Made by a program: the position numbers and the translations under genes. Below, in pieces: positions 41,193 to 50,416 of a stretch of 64,000 nt of DNA. The DNA lies in assembly GCF_022760995.1 (NCBI RefSeq), contig NZ_JAKWJO010000002.1:248001-312000 (forward strand), in the 5' to 3' direction. Within the stretch, counting starts at the first letter, position 1. Each line of letters opens with the position of its first letter. This DNA is from Dyella sedimenti. GTDB taxonomy: Bacteria > Pseudomonadota > Gammaproteobacteria > Xanthomonadales > Rhodanobacteraceae. The notes beneath the pieces were generated by a model. The model was not told the DNA's origin and made no database searches. It saw only the letters and a program-made list of their open reading frames with translations.

Positions 41193-42311
41193 TCAATCCG
41201 GCAACCGCTGGTAACGGCCACCCGGCAGGACCTCGATCCTGCCGTCCAGTTCCAGCATCAGCAGCGCCGGCGCCAGGTCCGCGACAGCCAGGCCGGTGCA
41301 AGCCGCCAGCTCGTCCAGGGCCATCGGTCCATGGCCCAGGGCATCGAGCAAGACCTGGCCGGCGGCATCTGGCGGCGTCCGCGGCGACGGCACCCCGGCA
41401 GCCTCCAGCCGACTGGCCAGTTCGCACCCCAATGCCCGTGCGGCGGGCGCAAGCACCTCCACGATCTCGCTGGCCGATTCCACCAGCCGCGCGCCATCGC
41501 GCAACAGCTGATGGCAACCGCGGGCGAGCGGATTATGTATGGAACCGGGCAGCGCGAATACCTCGCGGCCCTGTTCGGCGGCCAGCCGGGCGGTGATCAG
41601 CGAGCCCGAGCGCAGCCCCGCCTCGACCACCAGGGTGCCCAGCGCCAAGCCGGACAGTATGCGGTTGCGGCGGGGAAAATGGTCGCTGCGGGCCGGCGTG
41701 CCAGGGGGGAACTCGCTCACCATCGCGCCGTGCGCCGCGATGCGCCGGGCCAGCTCGCGATGCCGGCGGGGATAGGCCAGGTCCGGCCCGGTGCCGACCA
41801 CCGCCACGGTGGGCAGGCCCGCCTCCAGCGCGGCCTGGTGGGCGGCGCCGTCGATGCCGTCGGCCATGCCGCTGGTGATGGCGAAGCCCGCCCAGCCCAG
41901 CGCCTGGGCGAAGGCGCGGGCATGGGTGCGGCCGCCCAGGCTGGCGGCGCGGGCGCCCACGATGGCGACCTGGGGCAACAGCAGCAGGCCGGTGTCGCCG
42001 GCGGTGAACAAGGCAACCGGCGGCTGCGGGATGTCCGCCAGTTGAGGCGGGAAATCCTCGTCCAGGCAGGTCAGCAGGCGATGGCCCGGCTCGGCCAGCC
42101 AGGCCAGGTCGGCCGCCAGGCGCGCCGCGTCCGGCTGCCGCAGCCAGTCTCGGGCCGGACCGGGCTGGGCCGCCCCCTTGCGGCGGAAGGCCTCCAGCGT
42201 GGCCTCGATGTCCCCTTGCTGCGTATCCAGCTCGCGGCGCAGCCGGCTCGGCCCCAGGCCCGGGGTGCGCAGCAGGACCAGCCAGGGCCGGCAATGTTCC
42301 AGATCGTCCAT
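41193..42311 (-). CDS. dprA: DNA-processing protein DprA (Smf)
   Basis: A 372-residue single-stranded-DNA-binding protein that loads RecA on incoming DNA during natural transformation. The extended Rossmann (DprA) domain covers about residues 75-290 with VAIVGARAASLGGRTHAR, SGMADGIDGAAHQAAL, VVGTGPDLAYPRRHREL, EFPPGTPARSDHFPRRNRIL and REVFALPGSIHNPLARG. A helix-hairpin-helix-like N-terminus and a C-terminal winged-helix (DLAPALLMLELDGRIEVLPGG) flank it. The ATG at 42311 is preferred to TTG 42338. It precedes topA on the same strand and follows the LysM gene, whose terminator lies just upstream. Natural competence is likely but not proven by this gene alone. Confidence 0.94.
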   Translation of the reverse strand: MDDLEHCRPWLVLLRTPGLGPSRLRRELDTQQGDIEATLEAFRRKGAAQPGPARDWLRQPDAARLAADLAWLAEPGHRLLTCLDEDFPPQLADIPQPPVALFTAGDTGLLLLPQVAIVGARAASLGGRTHARAFAQALGWAGFAITSGMADGIDGAAHQAALEAGLPTVAVVGTGPDLAYPRRHRELARRIAAHGAMVSEFPPGTPARSDHFPRRNRILSGLALGTLVVEAGLRSGSLITARLAAEQGREVFALPGSIHNPLARGCHQLLRDGARLVESASEIVEVLAPAARALGCELASRLEAAGVPSPRTPPDAAGQVLLDALGHGPMALDELAACTGLAVADLAPALLMLELDGRIEVLPGGRYQRLPD

Positions 42312-42340
42312 GGCGGGCAAGCCTAGGGCCGTCCCCAACG

Positions 42341-42365
42341 AAAACGGCGCGGACAGAGCCGCGCC
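42341..42365 (-). terminator. Terminator after the LysM gene
   Basis: On the minus strand: GGCGCGG (42365-42359), loop CTCTGT, CCGCGCC (42352-42346), then GTTTT (42345-42341). A 7-bp GC stem with a short U-tract, 30 nt after the LysM stop and just before dprA. Confidence 0.7.
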
Positions 42366-42396
42366 ATCGTGTCGTCCCTCGCCTCGCGCTGCGGGC

Positions 42397-43524
42397 TTAT
42401 TCGGGCAGTTCGAGCTTGTCGTGCCGGTGGATTGGGCGCAGGCCGTCCATGACCAGGCCGTAGCTGACCCGGTCGAAGGTGCGGAATACCATCACGTGGC
42501 CCACGAACTCCTGCGGCAGGGTCACGTCCTTGCCGGTACCTCGGTCCCAGCTGTCGTGCGCCACGTCGTCGGGAATGGATTCGCCCGGCTGGAAGACGGA
42601 ATAGGTCTGGCCGTTTTCCACGCCGTCCTGCGCGCCGATGTTCAGCGCCACCACCTGGCGCGGGCCGACCGCGTCGTAGGCGTCGGCGAAGGCGATCACG
42701 CGGGCGTTGGCCGGTACCGACTTGGGTGCGTGTGGGTAGTAGTAGGGGTCGTACGGCTTGTCGTCGATCGGCAGCAGGCGGTCGCCCTTGCGGATCTCCA
42801 GGGTGGAGTCGAGCAGCAGCAGGGTGGTCGGGTCGCCCGTGCGCAGCACCTCGGCGGTGCCGATCACGCTGACCTCGGTGCCGATGTCCTCGCCGCGGCC
42901 ATAGTGGCCATCGGCACGGAAATCCTCATGCCAGGGCGTGCGCACCATGGACACGTCGCTGTCCAGCGGATGCGCCACCAGGTCCGAGCCGCCGTCGCGC
43001 CCGGCCTTGCCGTTGAAGTCGCGGAAGGTCTGGGTGGGACGCACGATGGCGAAGCGCTGGCCCGGCTCGGCCTGCAGCTTGCGCACGTAGACGTTCTTGC
43101 CCACGGTGCCGCGCAGATCGGCCTCCTCGAAGCCCACCACGTAGGGCAGCGCCTTCACCTCGTTGCTGTTGAGCACGCGCATTTCCTTGAGGAACATGCG
43201 CAGTTGCTCCAGCGGGATGGCCGGCACCGCTTCGCCCTCGGCGTGCACGCGCGGCTGCAGGGTCAGGCGCGGCCCATTGATGAAGGACAGGTTGAGCACG
43301 TCGCCCGGGTAGATCAGGTGCGGGTTCTGTACCTGCGGGTTGGCCTGCCAGATCTCCGGCCACAGCCAGGGCTTGGACAGGAAACGCGCGGAAATCGCCC
43401 AGAGCGTGTCGCCCTTGCGCACCGTGTAGGTATCGGGGTGGTCGGCACGCAATTGCGCGCCAGCAGCGTAAACGGCCACGGTGACCAGCATGCCGGCCAG
43501 CAGCCCCATGGACTTTCTGATCAT
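42397..43524 (-). CDS. LysM-domain exported protein
   Basis: A 375-residue periplasmic or cell-wall-associated protein. A signal peptide (SMGLLAGMLVTVAVYAAGAQ, about residues 5-24) is followed by a single LysM peptidoglycan-binding domain (YTVRKGDTLWAISARFLSKP to LIYPGDVLNL, about 33-80). The remaining 290 residues are a conserved C-terminal region of unknown function with VYVRKLQAEPGQRFAIVRPT and ADAYDAVGPRQVVALNIG, typical of the LysM proteins next to dprA in gammaproteobacteria. It is divergent from def. No hydrolase domain is visible, so it is probably structural or regulatory. Confidence 0.9.
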   Translation of the reverse strand: MIRKSMGLLAGMLVTVAVYAAGAQLRADHPDTYTVRKGDTLWAISARFLSKPWLWPEIWQANPQVQNPHLIYPGDVLNLSFINGPRLTLQPRVHAEGEAVPAIPLEQLRMFLKEMRVLNSNEVKALPYVVGFEEADLRGTVGKNVYVRKLQAEPGQRFAIVRPTQTFRDFNGKAGRDGGSDLVAHPLDSDVSMVRTPWHEDFRADGHYGRGEDIGTEVSVIGTAEVLRTGDPTTLLLLDSTLEIRKGDRLLPIDDKPYDPYYYPHAPKSVPANARVIAFADAYDAVGPRQVVALNIGAQDGVENGQTYSVFQPGESIPDDVAHDSWDRGTGKDVTLPQEFVGHVMVFRTFDRVSYGLVMDGLRPIHRHDKLELPE

Positions 43525-43558
43525 AAACGGGAATCCCCCATCCCCCGACGCTCGGGCG

Positions 43559-43586
43559 AGTGTAACCGAACCACTTGTTCACGCAA
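43559..43586 (-). promoter_or_regulatory. Promoter candidate for the LysM gene
   Basis: On the minus strand TTGCGT (43586-43581), 16-bp spacer, TACACT (43564-43559). Moderate match to sigma70 consensus, 35 bp upstream of the start codon. Confidence 0.4.
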
Positions 43587-43609
43587 CCGTGCCCAGTTGG
43601 CAAAACGGC

Positions 43610-43639
43610 ATGCCAGACGGGGGCTTGGCGACGTACAAT
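43610..43639 (+). promoter_or_regulatory. Promoter candidate for def-fmt-rsmB
   Basis: ATGCCA (43610-43615) and TACAAT (43634-43639) with an 18-bp spacer. The -10 element matches 5 of 6; the -35 is weaker. Confidence 0.45.
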
Positions 43640-43714
43640 AAGGATCATTCTAGATGCGCCGGGGCTTGGTTTTTAGCGACTCGCCCGCAATTCCGACGCT
43701 GAGGTAAAGCCATC

Positions 43715-44224
43715 ATGTCCACCCTGACCATTCTCGAATTTCCCGACCCCCGCCTGCGTACCAAGGCCGAGCCCGTGCGCGTGTTCGACGCCGAGCTCAA
43801 GCAGTTCGTGGCGGACATGTTCGAGACCATGTATAGCGCCAATGGCGTCGGCCTCGCCGCGACCCAGGTCAATGTGCACAGGCAGGTGTTGGTGGCCGAC
43901 ATGAGCGACGAGCGCGACCAGCCGCTGGTGCTGATCAACGCGCAGATCCTGGAAAAGGACGGCGAGCAGGTCTACCAGGAGGGCTGCCTGTCGTTTCCCG
44001 GCATCTACGCCGACGTCACCCGCGCGCTGAAGGTGAAGGTGAAGGCGCAGGACGTGGACGGCAACGCGTTCGAGCGCGAGTTCGAGGGCCCGCTCGCCGT
44101 ATGCATCCAGCACGAGATGGACCACCTGGCCGGCAAGGTGTTCGTCGACTACCTGTCGCCGCTCAAGCGCTCCATGCTGCTCAAGCGCCTGGAAAAGCAG
44201 CGCAAGCAGGCGGCCAGCGCTTGA
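43715..44224 (+). CDS. def: Peptide deformylase
   Basis: A 169-residue Fe/Zn metalloenzyme that removes the formyl group from nascent proteins. All three type-I motifs are present: [18 protein letters not shown] and HEMDHLAGK, giving the Cys and two His metal ligands. The start [20 protein letters not shown] is standard. Length matches E. coli Def (169). It is the first gene of def-fmt-rsmB; its stop (TGA) overlaps the TTG start of fmt. Confidence 0.97.
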   Translation: MSTLTILEFPDPRLRTKAEPVRVFDAELKQFVADMFETMYSANGVGLAATQVNVHRQVLVADMSDERDQPLVLINAQILEKDGEQVYQEGCLSFPGIYADVTRALKVKVKAQDVDGNAFEREFEGPLAVCIQHEMDHLAGKVFVDYLSPLKRSMLLKRLEKQRKQAASA

Positions 44225-45141
44225 AGGCTCGCGTCGTCTTCGCGGGCACTCCCGAGTTTTCCGTTCCCTGCCTGGAGGCCTGCCGCGCCAGCGGCGCCGA
44301 GGTGGTGGCCGTCTATACCCAGCCCGACCGCCCCGCCGGCCGCGGCCGCAAGCTCACGCCCAGCCCGGTGAAGCAGGCGGCGCTGGCCGCCGGCATTCCG
44401 GTGGAACAGCCCGAATCGCTGAAATCCGGGGAGGCGCGCGCCACCCTGGCCGGTTACGCGCCCGACCTGATGGTGGTGGTGGCCTACGGGCTGATCCTGC
44501 CGCGCAAGGTGCTGGCCATCCCGCGCCTGGGTTGCTGGAACGTGCATGCAAGCCTGCTGCCGCGCTGGCGCGGCGCCGCGCCGATCCAGCGCGCCATCCT
44601 GGCCGGCGACGCCGAGAGCGGCGTGGACCTGATGCGGATGGAAGCCGGCCTCGACACTGGCCCGGTGCTATTGGAGCGCCGCACCCCGATCGGCCGCGAG
44701 GACACCGGCGGCAGCCTGCACGACCGCCTGGCCGCGCTGGGCGCCGAAGTGCTGGCCGAGGGCCTTTCGCGGGTCATGGCCGGCGAGACGCTGGTCGCCC
44801 ACCCGCAGCCGGATGAGGGCGTCACCTACGCACACAAGCTGGAGAAGGCCGAGGCCAGGCTGGACTTCACCTGGCCGGCCATCGAGCTGGAACGCAAGGT
44901 CCGCGCCTTCGACCCCTGGCCGGTGGCCGAGGGCGAGATCGATGGCGAGCCCCTGCGCATCTGGGCCGCCCGCGCCATCGAGGGCCACGGCGAACCGGGC
45001 ACCGTGCTGGCGATGAGCCGCGAGGGCATCGACATCGCCTGCGGCGAGGGCACCTTGCGCGTCATGGCGCTGCAGCGCGCGGGCGGCAAGCGCATTACCG
45101 CCGCCGATTACCTCAATGCCTTGAAGACCCGCGGCGCTTAA
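44221..45141 (+). CDS. fmt: Methionyl-tRNA formyltransferase
   Basis: A 306-residue enzyme that formylates initiator Met-tRNA with 10-formyl-THF. The N-terminal Rossmann domain begins [19 protein letters not shown]. The substrate/catalytic core includes [30 protein letters not shown] and [20 protein letters not shown] (catalytic N, H and later D in GLDTGPVLL). The C-terminal tRNA-binding barrel follows from about residue 205. The start is TTG at 44221, sharing TTGA with the def stop; no in-frame ATG gives a full N-terminus. This means translation is coupled to def. Confidence 0.95.
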   Translation: MKARVVFAGTPEFSVPCLEACRASGAEVVAVYTQPDRPAGRGRKLTPSPVKQAALAAGIPVEQPESLKSGEARATLAGYAPDLMVVVAYGLILPRKVLAIPRLGCWNVHASLLPRWRGAAPIQRAILAGDAESGVDLMRMEAGLDTGPVLLERRTPIGREDTGGSLHDRLAALGAEVLAEGLSRVMAGETLVAHPQPDEGVTYAHKLEKAEARLDFTWPAIELERKVRAFDPWPVAEGEIDGEPLRIWAARAIEGHGEPGTVLAMSREGIDIACGEGTLRVMALQRAGGKRITAADYLNALKTRGA

Positions 45142-45145
45142 GCGC

Positions 45146-45173
45146 CATCATTCCGGCACAGGCCGGGATGACG
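45146..45173. repeat. Intergenic hairpin after fmt
   Basis: ATTCCGGC (45150-45157), loop ACAG, GCCGGGAT (45162-45169), extendable by 2-4 pairs on either side. It resembles the common dispersed cat-ccggc hairpins of proteobacterial spacers. No U-run follows, so termination before rsmB is unlikely. Confidence 0.45.
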
Positions 45174-45232
45174 AGCGAAAAGCACGTTCCGTCGTTACCC
45201 TCATCCATGACAACGCCTCTCATTTTCCGCCC

Positions 45233-46528
45233 ATGACCGACACCCGCGCCCTCGCCGCCCAGGCCCTTGCCGATGTCGCCTTGCGCGGCGCCTCGCTGCG
45301 CGATGCGATGGAGCGCTATGCGCCGCGCCTGCCGGACGCGCGCGACCGCGCCCTGCTGATGGCGCTGCTGAGCGACGGCGCGCGCTGGTGGCTGCGTTTC
45401 GATCCCGCACTGGACCGCCTGCTGGACAAGCCCTTGCGGCAGAAGGAACCGGTGGTGCACGCGCTGCTGGTGCTGGGTCTGGTGCAGTTGGAGATCCTGC
45501 AGTTGCCCGACTACGCCGCGGTGGCGGCCACCGTGCAGTCCACCCGCGCCTTGCAGCGGCCGCGGCTGGCGGGGCTGGTCAACGCCGTGCTGCGCCGCTG
45601 GCAGCGCGAGCGCGAGCCGCTGCTGGCGGCACTGGATGCGCAGCCGCGAACGCGCCATGCGCATCCCGCCTGGCTGGCCGAGGCGATCGCCCACGACTGG
45701 CCGGCGCAGGCCGAGGCGGTGATGGCCGCCGACAACCGCGAGCCACCGCTGATGCTGCGCGTCAACCGCCGCCGCGCCACGCGCGAGGCGCTGGTCGAGC
45801 GCTTGCGTAGGGACGGCCAGACGGCCGAACCGCATGCCTGGCTCGCCGACGGCATCGTGCTGCCGCACAGTGTCGACGTGACCCGGCTGCCCGGCTTCGC
45901 CGCCGGCGAATTCGCGGTACAGGACGGCGCGGCGCAGGTCGCCGCCGACCTGGCCGATGTGCGCGACGGCCAGCGCGTGCTCGATGCCTGCGCCGCCCCC
46001 GGCGGCAAGGCCTGCCACTTGCTCGAGCGTGCCGACGTGGCGCTCACCGCGCTGGAATCCGACGCCGGCCGCGCCCGGCGCATCACCCAGAACCTGGAGC
46101 GACTGGGCCTGGCCGCCGAACTGGTTATCGGCGACGCGGGCGAGCCAGGCGCCTGGTGGGACGGGCGGCCGTTCGACCGCATCCTGATCGACGCGCCCTG
46201 CTCGGCCACCGGCGTGCTGCGTCGCCGCCCCGACGTGCGGCTGCACCGGCGCGAGAGCGACCTCTCCGCACTGGCGGCGCAGCAGCGACGCATCCTGACC
46301 GCGCTGTGGCCGCTGCTCGCTCCCGGCGGGAGGCTGGTCTACGTCACCTGCTCCCTGCTGAGCGCCGAGAACGAGGCAGTGACCGGCGCTTGGCTGGAAG
46401 GCCAGGCCGATGCCCGCCCGGTAACGATCGCGTTGCCGGTGGGCCAGCCGGCCGCGGTGGGCTGGCAGGTGCTGCCCGGCGATGGCGACCTGGACGGCAT
46501 GTACTATGCCGCGTTCGAGAAAGCCTGA
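45233..46528 (+). CDS. rsmB: 16S rRNA m5C967 methyltransferase
   Basis: A 431-residue RNA methyltransferase (also called Sun/Fmu) that methylates C967 of 16S rRNA. An N-terminal NusB-like RNA-binding domain (about 1-140: RALAAQALADVALRGASL, KEPVVHALLVLGLVQLEIL) precedes the SAM-binding Rossmann domain with the motif LDACAAPGGKACHLLE, FDRILIDAPCSATGVLRRRPD (catalytic Cys in DAPCS) and LVYVTCSLLSAENE (second Cys, TCS). It lies 91 nt after fmt, completing def-fmt-rsmB, a standard gammaproteobacterial grouping. Confidence 0.95.
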   Translation: MTDTRALAAQALADVALRGASLRDAMERYAPRLPDARDRALLMALLSDGARWWLRFDPALDRLLDKPLRQKEPVVHALLVLGLVQLEILQLPDYAAVAATVQSTRALQRPRLAGLVNAVLRRWQREREPLLAALDAQPRTRHAHPAWLAEAIAHDWPAQAEAVMAADNREPPLMLRVNRRRATREALVERLRRDGQTAEPHAWLADGIVLPHSVDVTRLPGFAAGEFAVQDGAAQVAADLADVRDGQRVLDACAAPGGKACHLLERADVALTALESDAGRARRITQNLERLGLAAELVIGDAGEPGAWWDGRPFDRILIDAPCSATGVLRRRPDVRLHRRESDLSALAAQQRRILTALWPLLAPGGRLVYVTCSLLSAENEAVTGAWLEGQADARPVTIALPVGQPAAVGWQVLPGDGDLDGMYYAAFEKA

Positions 46529-46636
46529 CGCCCCCGCCGTACCCGGCGCAGAATGCCGGGGCGCGCCTCAGCGGAATCTCAGGCGCCACGCTTAAGCTAT
46601 CGGTTTTGCCACGCGACGACGCCCCGGAATCCACGC

Positions 46637-48367
46637 ATGTCCCTCCCCGACCACGCCACGCCCCAGGACCGCCGACGCTTCTGGCTGCTGCTGCTGATCG
46701 CCCTGGTGGTGATCGGCGCCGGCATCGGCCTGCGCGATCCCTGGCCCTCCGATGAGCCACGCTTCGCGCTGGCGGCCAAGCAGATGGTGGAGAGCGGCGA
46801 CTGGCTGTTCCCGCATCGCGGCAGCGAGCTGTATTCGGACAAGCCGCCGATGCTGTTCTGGCTGGAGGCGGCCAGCTACACGCTGGTGCGCAGCTGGCGC
46901 GTGGCCTTCCTGCTGCCTTCGCTGCTGGCCGCGCTGGGCTGCCTGTGCCTGGTCTACGACCTGGGCCGGCGACTGTGGAGCCGGCAGGTGGGCCTGTACG
47001 CGGCCTCGGCGCTGCTGATTACCTTCCAGTTCGTCTACCAGACCAAGCGTGCGCAGATCGATCCGCTGGTGCTGTTCTACCTCACCGCGGCGAACTGGGG
47101 CCTGCTGGTGCACATGCTGAAGGGACCGCACTGGCGAGCGTTCTGGCTCGGCTGTTTCTGCGCGGGCCTGGGCGTCATCACCAAGGGCGTGGGCGTGCTT
47201 GCGCTGCTGATGTTCCTGCCCTATCTGGTAGCCGCCTTCGGTCAATGGAACGGTGTGTCGCGCATGGGCGAAGGCACATGGTGGCGCTGGGCGCTGGGCC
47301 TGCTGGCCTTGCTGGCGGCCATCGCGCTATGGCTGGTGCCGATGCTGCTGGGCGCGAAGGCGCATGCCGGCGACCCCGCGTACGCGGCCTACGTCAACGA
47401 TATCCTGTTCCACCAGACCGCCGGTCGCTACAGCAAGTCGTGGGATCACCACCACTCGCCGCTGTACTACGTGCCAATCGTGCTGTTCACCTGGCTGCCG
47501 CTGTCGCTGACCTACCCGGGCACGCTGCCGCGCTGGTGGCGCAGCCTGAAGGCGAGGGACGCGCGCATCCTGCTGCCGCTGGGCTGGATCGTGCTGCTGC
47601 TGGTGTTCTTCTCCATTCCGAAGGGCAAGCGCGACGTCTACATCATGCCGGCGCTGCCGATGCTGGCGCTGGTGACCGCGCCATATCTGGACGAGCTGCT
47701 GGCCAAGCGCTGGCTGCGCATCGCGGGACTGGTGTTTATCGGCGTGATGGGCGCGGCCATGCTCGGCGTGGGGACGGCGGCGCTGGCCGCGCATCCCAAG
47801 TTCGCCAGCGACTTCGCCACCGCGCGCGGCTTCGAGGACGGCGGCCACGCGCTGTGGTGGATGTTCGTGGTCATCGGCACCATCCAGCTGCTGCTGATCG
47901 CCACGCTGCGCCTGCGCCGCGCGGTCGCCGCCGTGGCAGGCGGTCTGGCGGCGATGTGGCTGGTGTGGAGCCTGTGGGCCTATCCCATCCTCAACGACTC
48001 CAGCTCGGCCGCGGGGTTGATGGCCGACGTGCGCGGCCATCTCGCGCCCGGCGACGAACTGGGCATGGTGGCGTGGAAGGAGCAGAACCTGCTGATGCTG
48101 GACCGCCCCGCCACCGATTTCGGCTTCACCCGGCCCTGGCACGAGCAGTACGCCGCCGCCGTGGCCTGGCAGGCGCAGGATCCCGCCCACCGCTGGCTGT
48201 TCGCGCTCGACCCGGTGATGGCCGACTGCGTGGACCGCGCCAAGGCGACCAGCCTGGGCCACGCCAACCGCCGCGAGTGGTGGATGTTCAAGGCCGACGC
48301 GGTGAAACCGGGCTGCCTGCCGGGCGAGGACGTGGACCGCGTGCCGGCGGCGGCGTTGGAGGACTGA
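46637..48367 (+). CDS. GT39/ArnT-like membrane glycosyltransferase (first copy)
   Basis: A 576-residue polytopic GT-C transferase that moves a sugar from a polyprenyl phosphate to an envelope acceptor, possibly lipid A or core. The GT-C signature is at the N-terminus: GLRDPWPSDEPRFALAAKQM, holding the catalytic acidic residues, then SDKPPMLFWLEAASY. Further family sequence is VYQTKRAQIDPLVLFYLT, VITKGVGVLALL and FFSIPKGKRDVYIMPALP. About 11 hydrophobic segments precede a soluble C-terminal domain. The ATG at 46637 is chosen for the normal N-terminus. It resembles ArnT (aminoarabinose transferase), but no other arn genes are present. A second family member lies at 55695. Confidence 0.88.
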   Translation: MSLPDHATPQDRRRFWLLLLIALVVIGAGIGLRDPWPSDEPRFALAAKQMVESGDWLFPHRGSELYSDKPPMLFWLEAASYTLVRSWRVAFLLPSLLAALGCLCLVYDLGRRLWSRQVGLYAASALLITFQFVYQTKRAQIDPLVLFYLTAANWGLLVHMLKGPHWRAFWLGCFCAGLGVITKGVGVLALLMFLPYLVAAFGQWNGVSRMGEGTWWRWALGLLALLAAIALWLVPMLLGAKAHAGDPAYAAYVNDILFHQTAGRYSKSWDHHHSPLYYVPIVLFTWLPLSLTYPGTLPRWWRSLKARDARILLPLGWIVLLLVFFSIPKGKRDVYIMPALPMLALVTAPYLDELLAKRWLRIAGLVFIGVMGAAMLGVGTAALAAHPKFASDFATARGFEDGGHALWWMFVVIGTIQLLLIATLRLRRAVAAVAGGLAAMWLVWSLWAYPILNDSSSAAGLMADVRGHLAPGDELGMVAWKEQNLLMLDRPATDFGFTRPWHEQYAAAVAWQAQDPAHRWLFALDPVMADCVDRAKATSLGHANRREWWMFKADAVKPGCLPGEDVDRVPAAALED

Positions 48368-48375
48368 GGTGGGTT

Positions 48376-48442
48376 GAGTCGCGCACAGGGTGCGCTCCCA
48401 CAAAAGCGTAGCCCTTGTGGGAGCGCACCCTGTGCGCGACTC
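48376..48442. repeat. REP doublet (REPIN) after GT39 gene
   Basis: 48376-48403 and 48415-48442 are perfect 28-bp complements around an 11-nt loop. Each arm has the inner hairpin GCGCAC-AGG/CCT-GTGCGC. It shares its core with 61266-61383 and is related to 32043-32109. It lies between convergent genes and may terminate both. Confidence 0.85.
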
Positions 48443-48445
48443 GAT

Positions 48446-49561
48446 CTAGCGATCCGCCAGCAATCGCCGGTATATCGCCTCGGTCCGCTGCACGAACAGC
48501 GGCAGCCCGAACTCGCGCTCGGCATGTTGTCGCGCCGCCGCCCCCATGGCCGGCAACCTGTCGCGCTGTTCCAGCAGGCGCAGCACCGCCATCGCGATGG
48601 CCGCGCGGTCGCGCACCGGCACCAGCCAGCCGTCCGTGCCTGCCTCGACGTTCTCCGGCAATCCCGCGTAATCGGTCAGCAGCACGGGCTTGCCCATCGA
48701 CATCATCTCGCGGCAGGCGAAGGAGATCGTCTCCACGCCCCAGGACAATACGAAGCCCACATCCAGCGCCGCCACCAGCGGGCGCGGATCGGCGAGCACG
48801 CCAGGAAAGACCACCCGTTCGGCCAGGCCCAGCGCGGCAACGCGCTCACGCTCCGCCGGTCTGGGCGGCACGCCGGCGACCAGTACGCGCAGCTGCCGCT
48901 GCGCTTCCCGGGGCAGCGTGGCGATGGCCTCGACCAGGTCCATCCAGCCCTTGTAGCTGGCCGTGCCGGCGTTGCTGCCCAATAGCAGCACGCCCTGCTC
49001 GCCATCGCTCCACTGGCGGCGCTGCGCCGCCGTTTCGGCATCCGGCCAGGGCGTCCAGTGATCGACGTCGACGCCGTTGTGGACCGTGTCCAGCCGACAG
49101 CGCCGGTAGGCGGTGCGTGACAGCTCGCGGCGCGTGTAGTCGCACACGGCGATTATCTGATCGGTATGGCGCGCCCGCAGCCATGCGCCCAGGCCACGCA
49201 CGGGCTTGGAATTGTGCTTGGTCCACACCAGCGCCGGCCGCTGCGCGGGCATTGCCGACAGCACCAGCCGGTGGTCGGCCGAGCCGTTCACGTGCACCAG
49301 ATCGAAAGCCTGCTCGCGCAGGTAGCGCGCCAGCCGGGCGCGGGCACGGCGGCGCGCGCGCCACCGCTTGAGGCCGTTGGGAAACGGCTGGTCGAGCACT
49401 CGCACGCCCGGCAACTCGCGCGCCTCGCGGTTGAGGCGGCTGCCGGGCGGCGCCGCCACGTGGACCTCGTGGCGTGCCGCCAGCGCGGCGGCCAGCTCGC
49501 GGATATAGGTGGTGTGCCCGCCGCCATCGCCGGTGTGGAAGTTGGTATAGAGCAGCTTCAT
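48446..49561 (-). CDS. GT4-family glycosyltransferase
   Basis: A 371-residue GT-B fold glycosyltransferase of family 4. The N-terminal domain begins MKLLYTNFHTGDGGGHTTYI, the acceptor-side loop. The mid-region has VWTKHNSKPV and VHNGVDVDHW. The donor-binding domain carries LLLGSNAGTASYKGWMDLVEA, FPGVLADPRPLVAALDVGF and the family EX7E-like motif around ETISFACREMMSMGKPVLL. It probably adds a sugar to the LPS core or O-unit at the cytoplasmic face. It overlaps the upstream GT2 gene by 4 nt. Donor sugar not predictable. Confidence 0.9.
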   Translation of the reverse strand: MKLLYTNFHTGDGGGHTTYIRELAAALAARHEVHVAAPPGSRLNREARELPGVRVLDQPFPNGLKRWRARRRARARLARYLREQAFDLVHVNGSADHRLVLSAMPAQRPALVWTKHNSKPVRGLGAWLRARHTDQIIAVCDYTRRELSRTAYRRCRLDTVHNGVDVDHWTPWPDAETAAQRRQWSDGEQGVLLLGSNAGTASYKGWMDLVEAIATLPREAQRQLRVLVAGVPPRPAERERVAALGLAERVVFPGVLADPRPLVAALDVGFVLSWGVETISFACREMMSMGKPVLLTDYAGLPENVEAGTDGWLVPVRDRAAIAMAVLRLLEQRDRLPAMGAAARQHAEREFGLPLFVQRTEAIYRRLLADR

Positions 49562-50406
49562 GGCGCGTCGAGCAGGTCGGCGTGCTGGCTGATGCCGCGT
49601 TCGCACCAGGTGATGCCCTGGGTGCGCGTGGCATGGAACAGCCGGTTGTTCGGCAGGTCCAGGTCGTCCACGTCCGGCGGCGAACGGGTGTTGTGCCACA
49701 GGTGCACCGCCAGCGCGCACCATTTCAGCGCACGGCGGCGCAGGCCGGCGTTCTCCAGTCGCGCGGCCAACTCGCGGTCCTCCGCGCCGTAGCCTTCCAT
49801 GCGTTCGTCGAAGCCGTTGACGCGCAGCAGGTCGTCGCGCCAGAAGCTCATGTTGCAGCTCATCACGCGGCCGCCATTGCGCGAGCGCGCCTTCCAGCGC
49901 GCCAGCCACGGCGCGCGGAACGCGTATAGCCGGCGGGTGCCGTCGAACTCGTCGAAATCGGCGCGGCACCAGGGAGCGAACACCGGCGCGCCGCCGGCCA
50001 GCAGGCGCGCCGATTCCTCCGGCGTGGCCTTCAGCCGCCCGCCCTGCAGGAAATAGCCACGCTCGGCCAGCATCAGGTGATCGGCAACGAAAGCCGGGTG
50101 CACCAGCATGTCGCCGTCGAGCAGGATCACGTAGTCGCCGCGGCTGGCGGCGATGCCGCGGTTGCGCGCGCGCGCGGCGCGGAAGCCGCGGTCTTCCTGC
50201 CACAGGTGGCGCAGCGGCACCGGGAAAATGCGGGCCACGCGCTCGACCAGGGCGGCGGTGTCCGGGCCCGAGCCGTCGTCGGCGACGATCACCTCGTGCG
50301 GCAGCTGGGTCTGCATTGCCAGCCGCTCCAGCATGCGCTCGAGCGCCGCCGGCCAGTTGTAGGTCAGCAGCACCACGCTCACGCGAAGCTCGGGGACGGC
50401 GTTCAT
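49558..50406 (-). CDS. GT2-family glycosyltransferase with GT7-like C-terminus
   Basis: A 282-residue GT-A enzyme. The N-terminal domain has VSVVLLTYNWPAALERML, VADDGSGPDTAALV and the metal-binding DXD equivalent ILLDGDMLVHP. The C-terminal part has NMSFWRDDLLRVNGFDERME and YGAEDRELAARLENAG, typical of the Glyco_transf_7C (galactosyltransferase-like) extension. It likely transfers a hexose or N-acetylhexosamine during core or O-antigen synthesis. Part of the minus-strand block UXS-GT2-GT2-GT4; its stop and the GT4 start overlap by 4 nt. Confidence 0.9.
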   Translation of the reverse strand: MNAVPELRVSVVLLTYNWPAALERMLERLAMQTQLPHEVIVADDGSGPDTAALVERVARIFPVPLRHLWQEDRGFRAARARNRGIAASRGDYVILLDGDMLVHPAFVADHLMLAERGYFLQGGRLKATPEESARLLAGGAPVFAPWCRADFDEFDGTRRLYAFRAPWLARWKARSRNGGRVMSCNMSFWRDDLLRVNGFDERMEGYGAEDRELAARLENAGLRRRALKWCALAVHLWHNTRSPPDVDDLDLPNNRLFHATRTQGITWCERGISQHADLLDAP

Positions 50407-50416
50407 CCGGCTCGCC

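Noticed and set aside
48376..48442. REP doublet as a simple Rho-independent terminator
   Set aside because: The stem is very strong but no T-run follows and the same core recurs at other loci, so it is primarily a dispersed repeat, even if it may also stop transcription.
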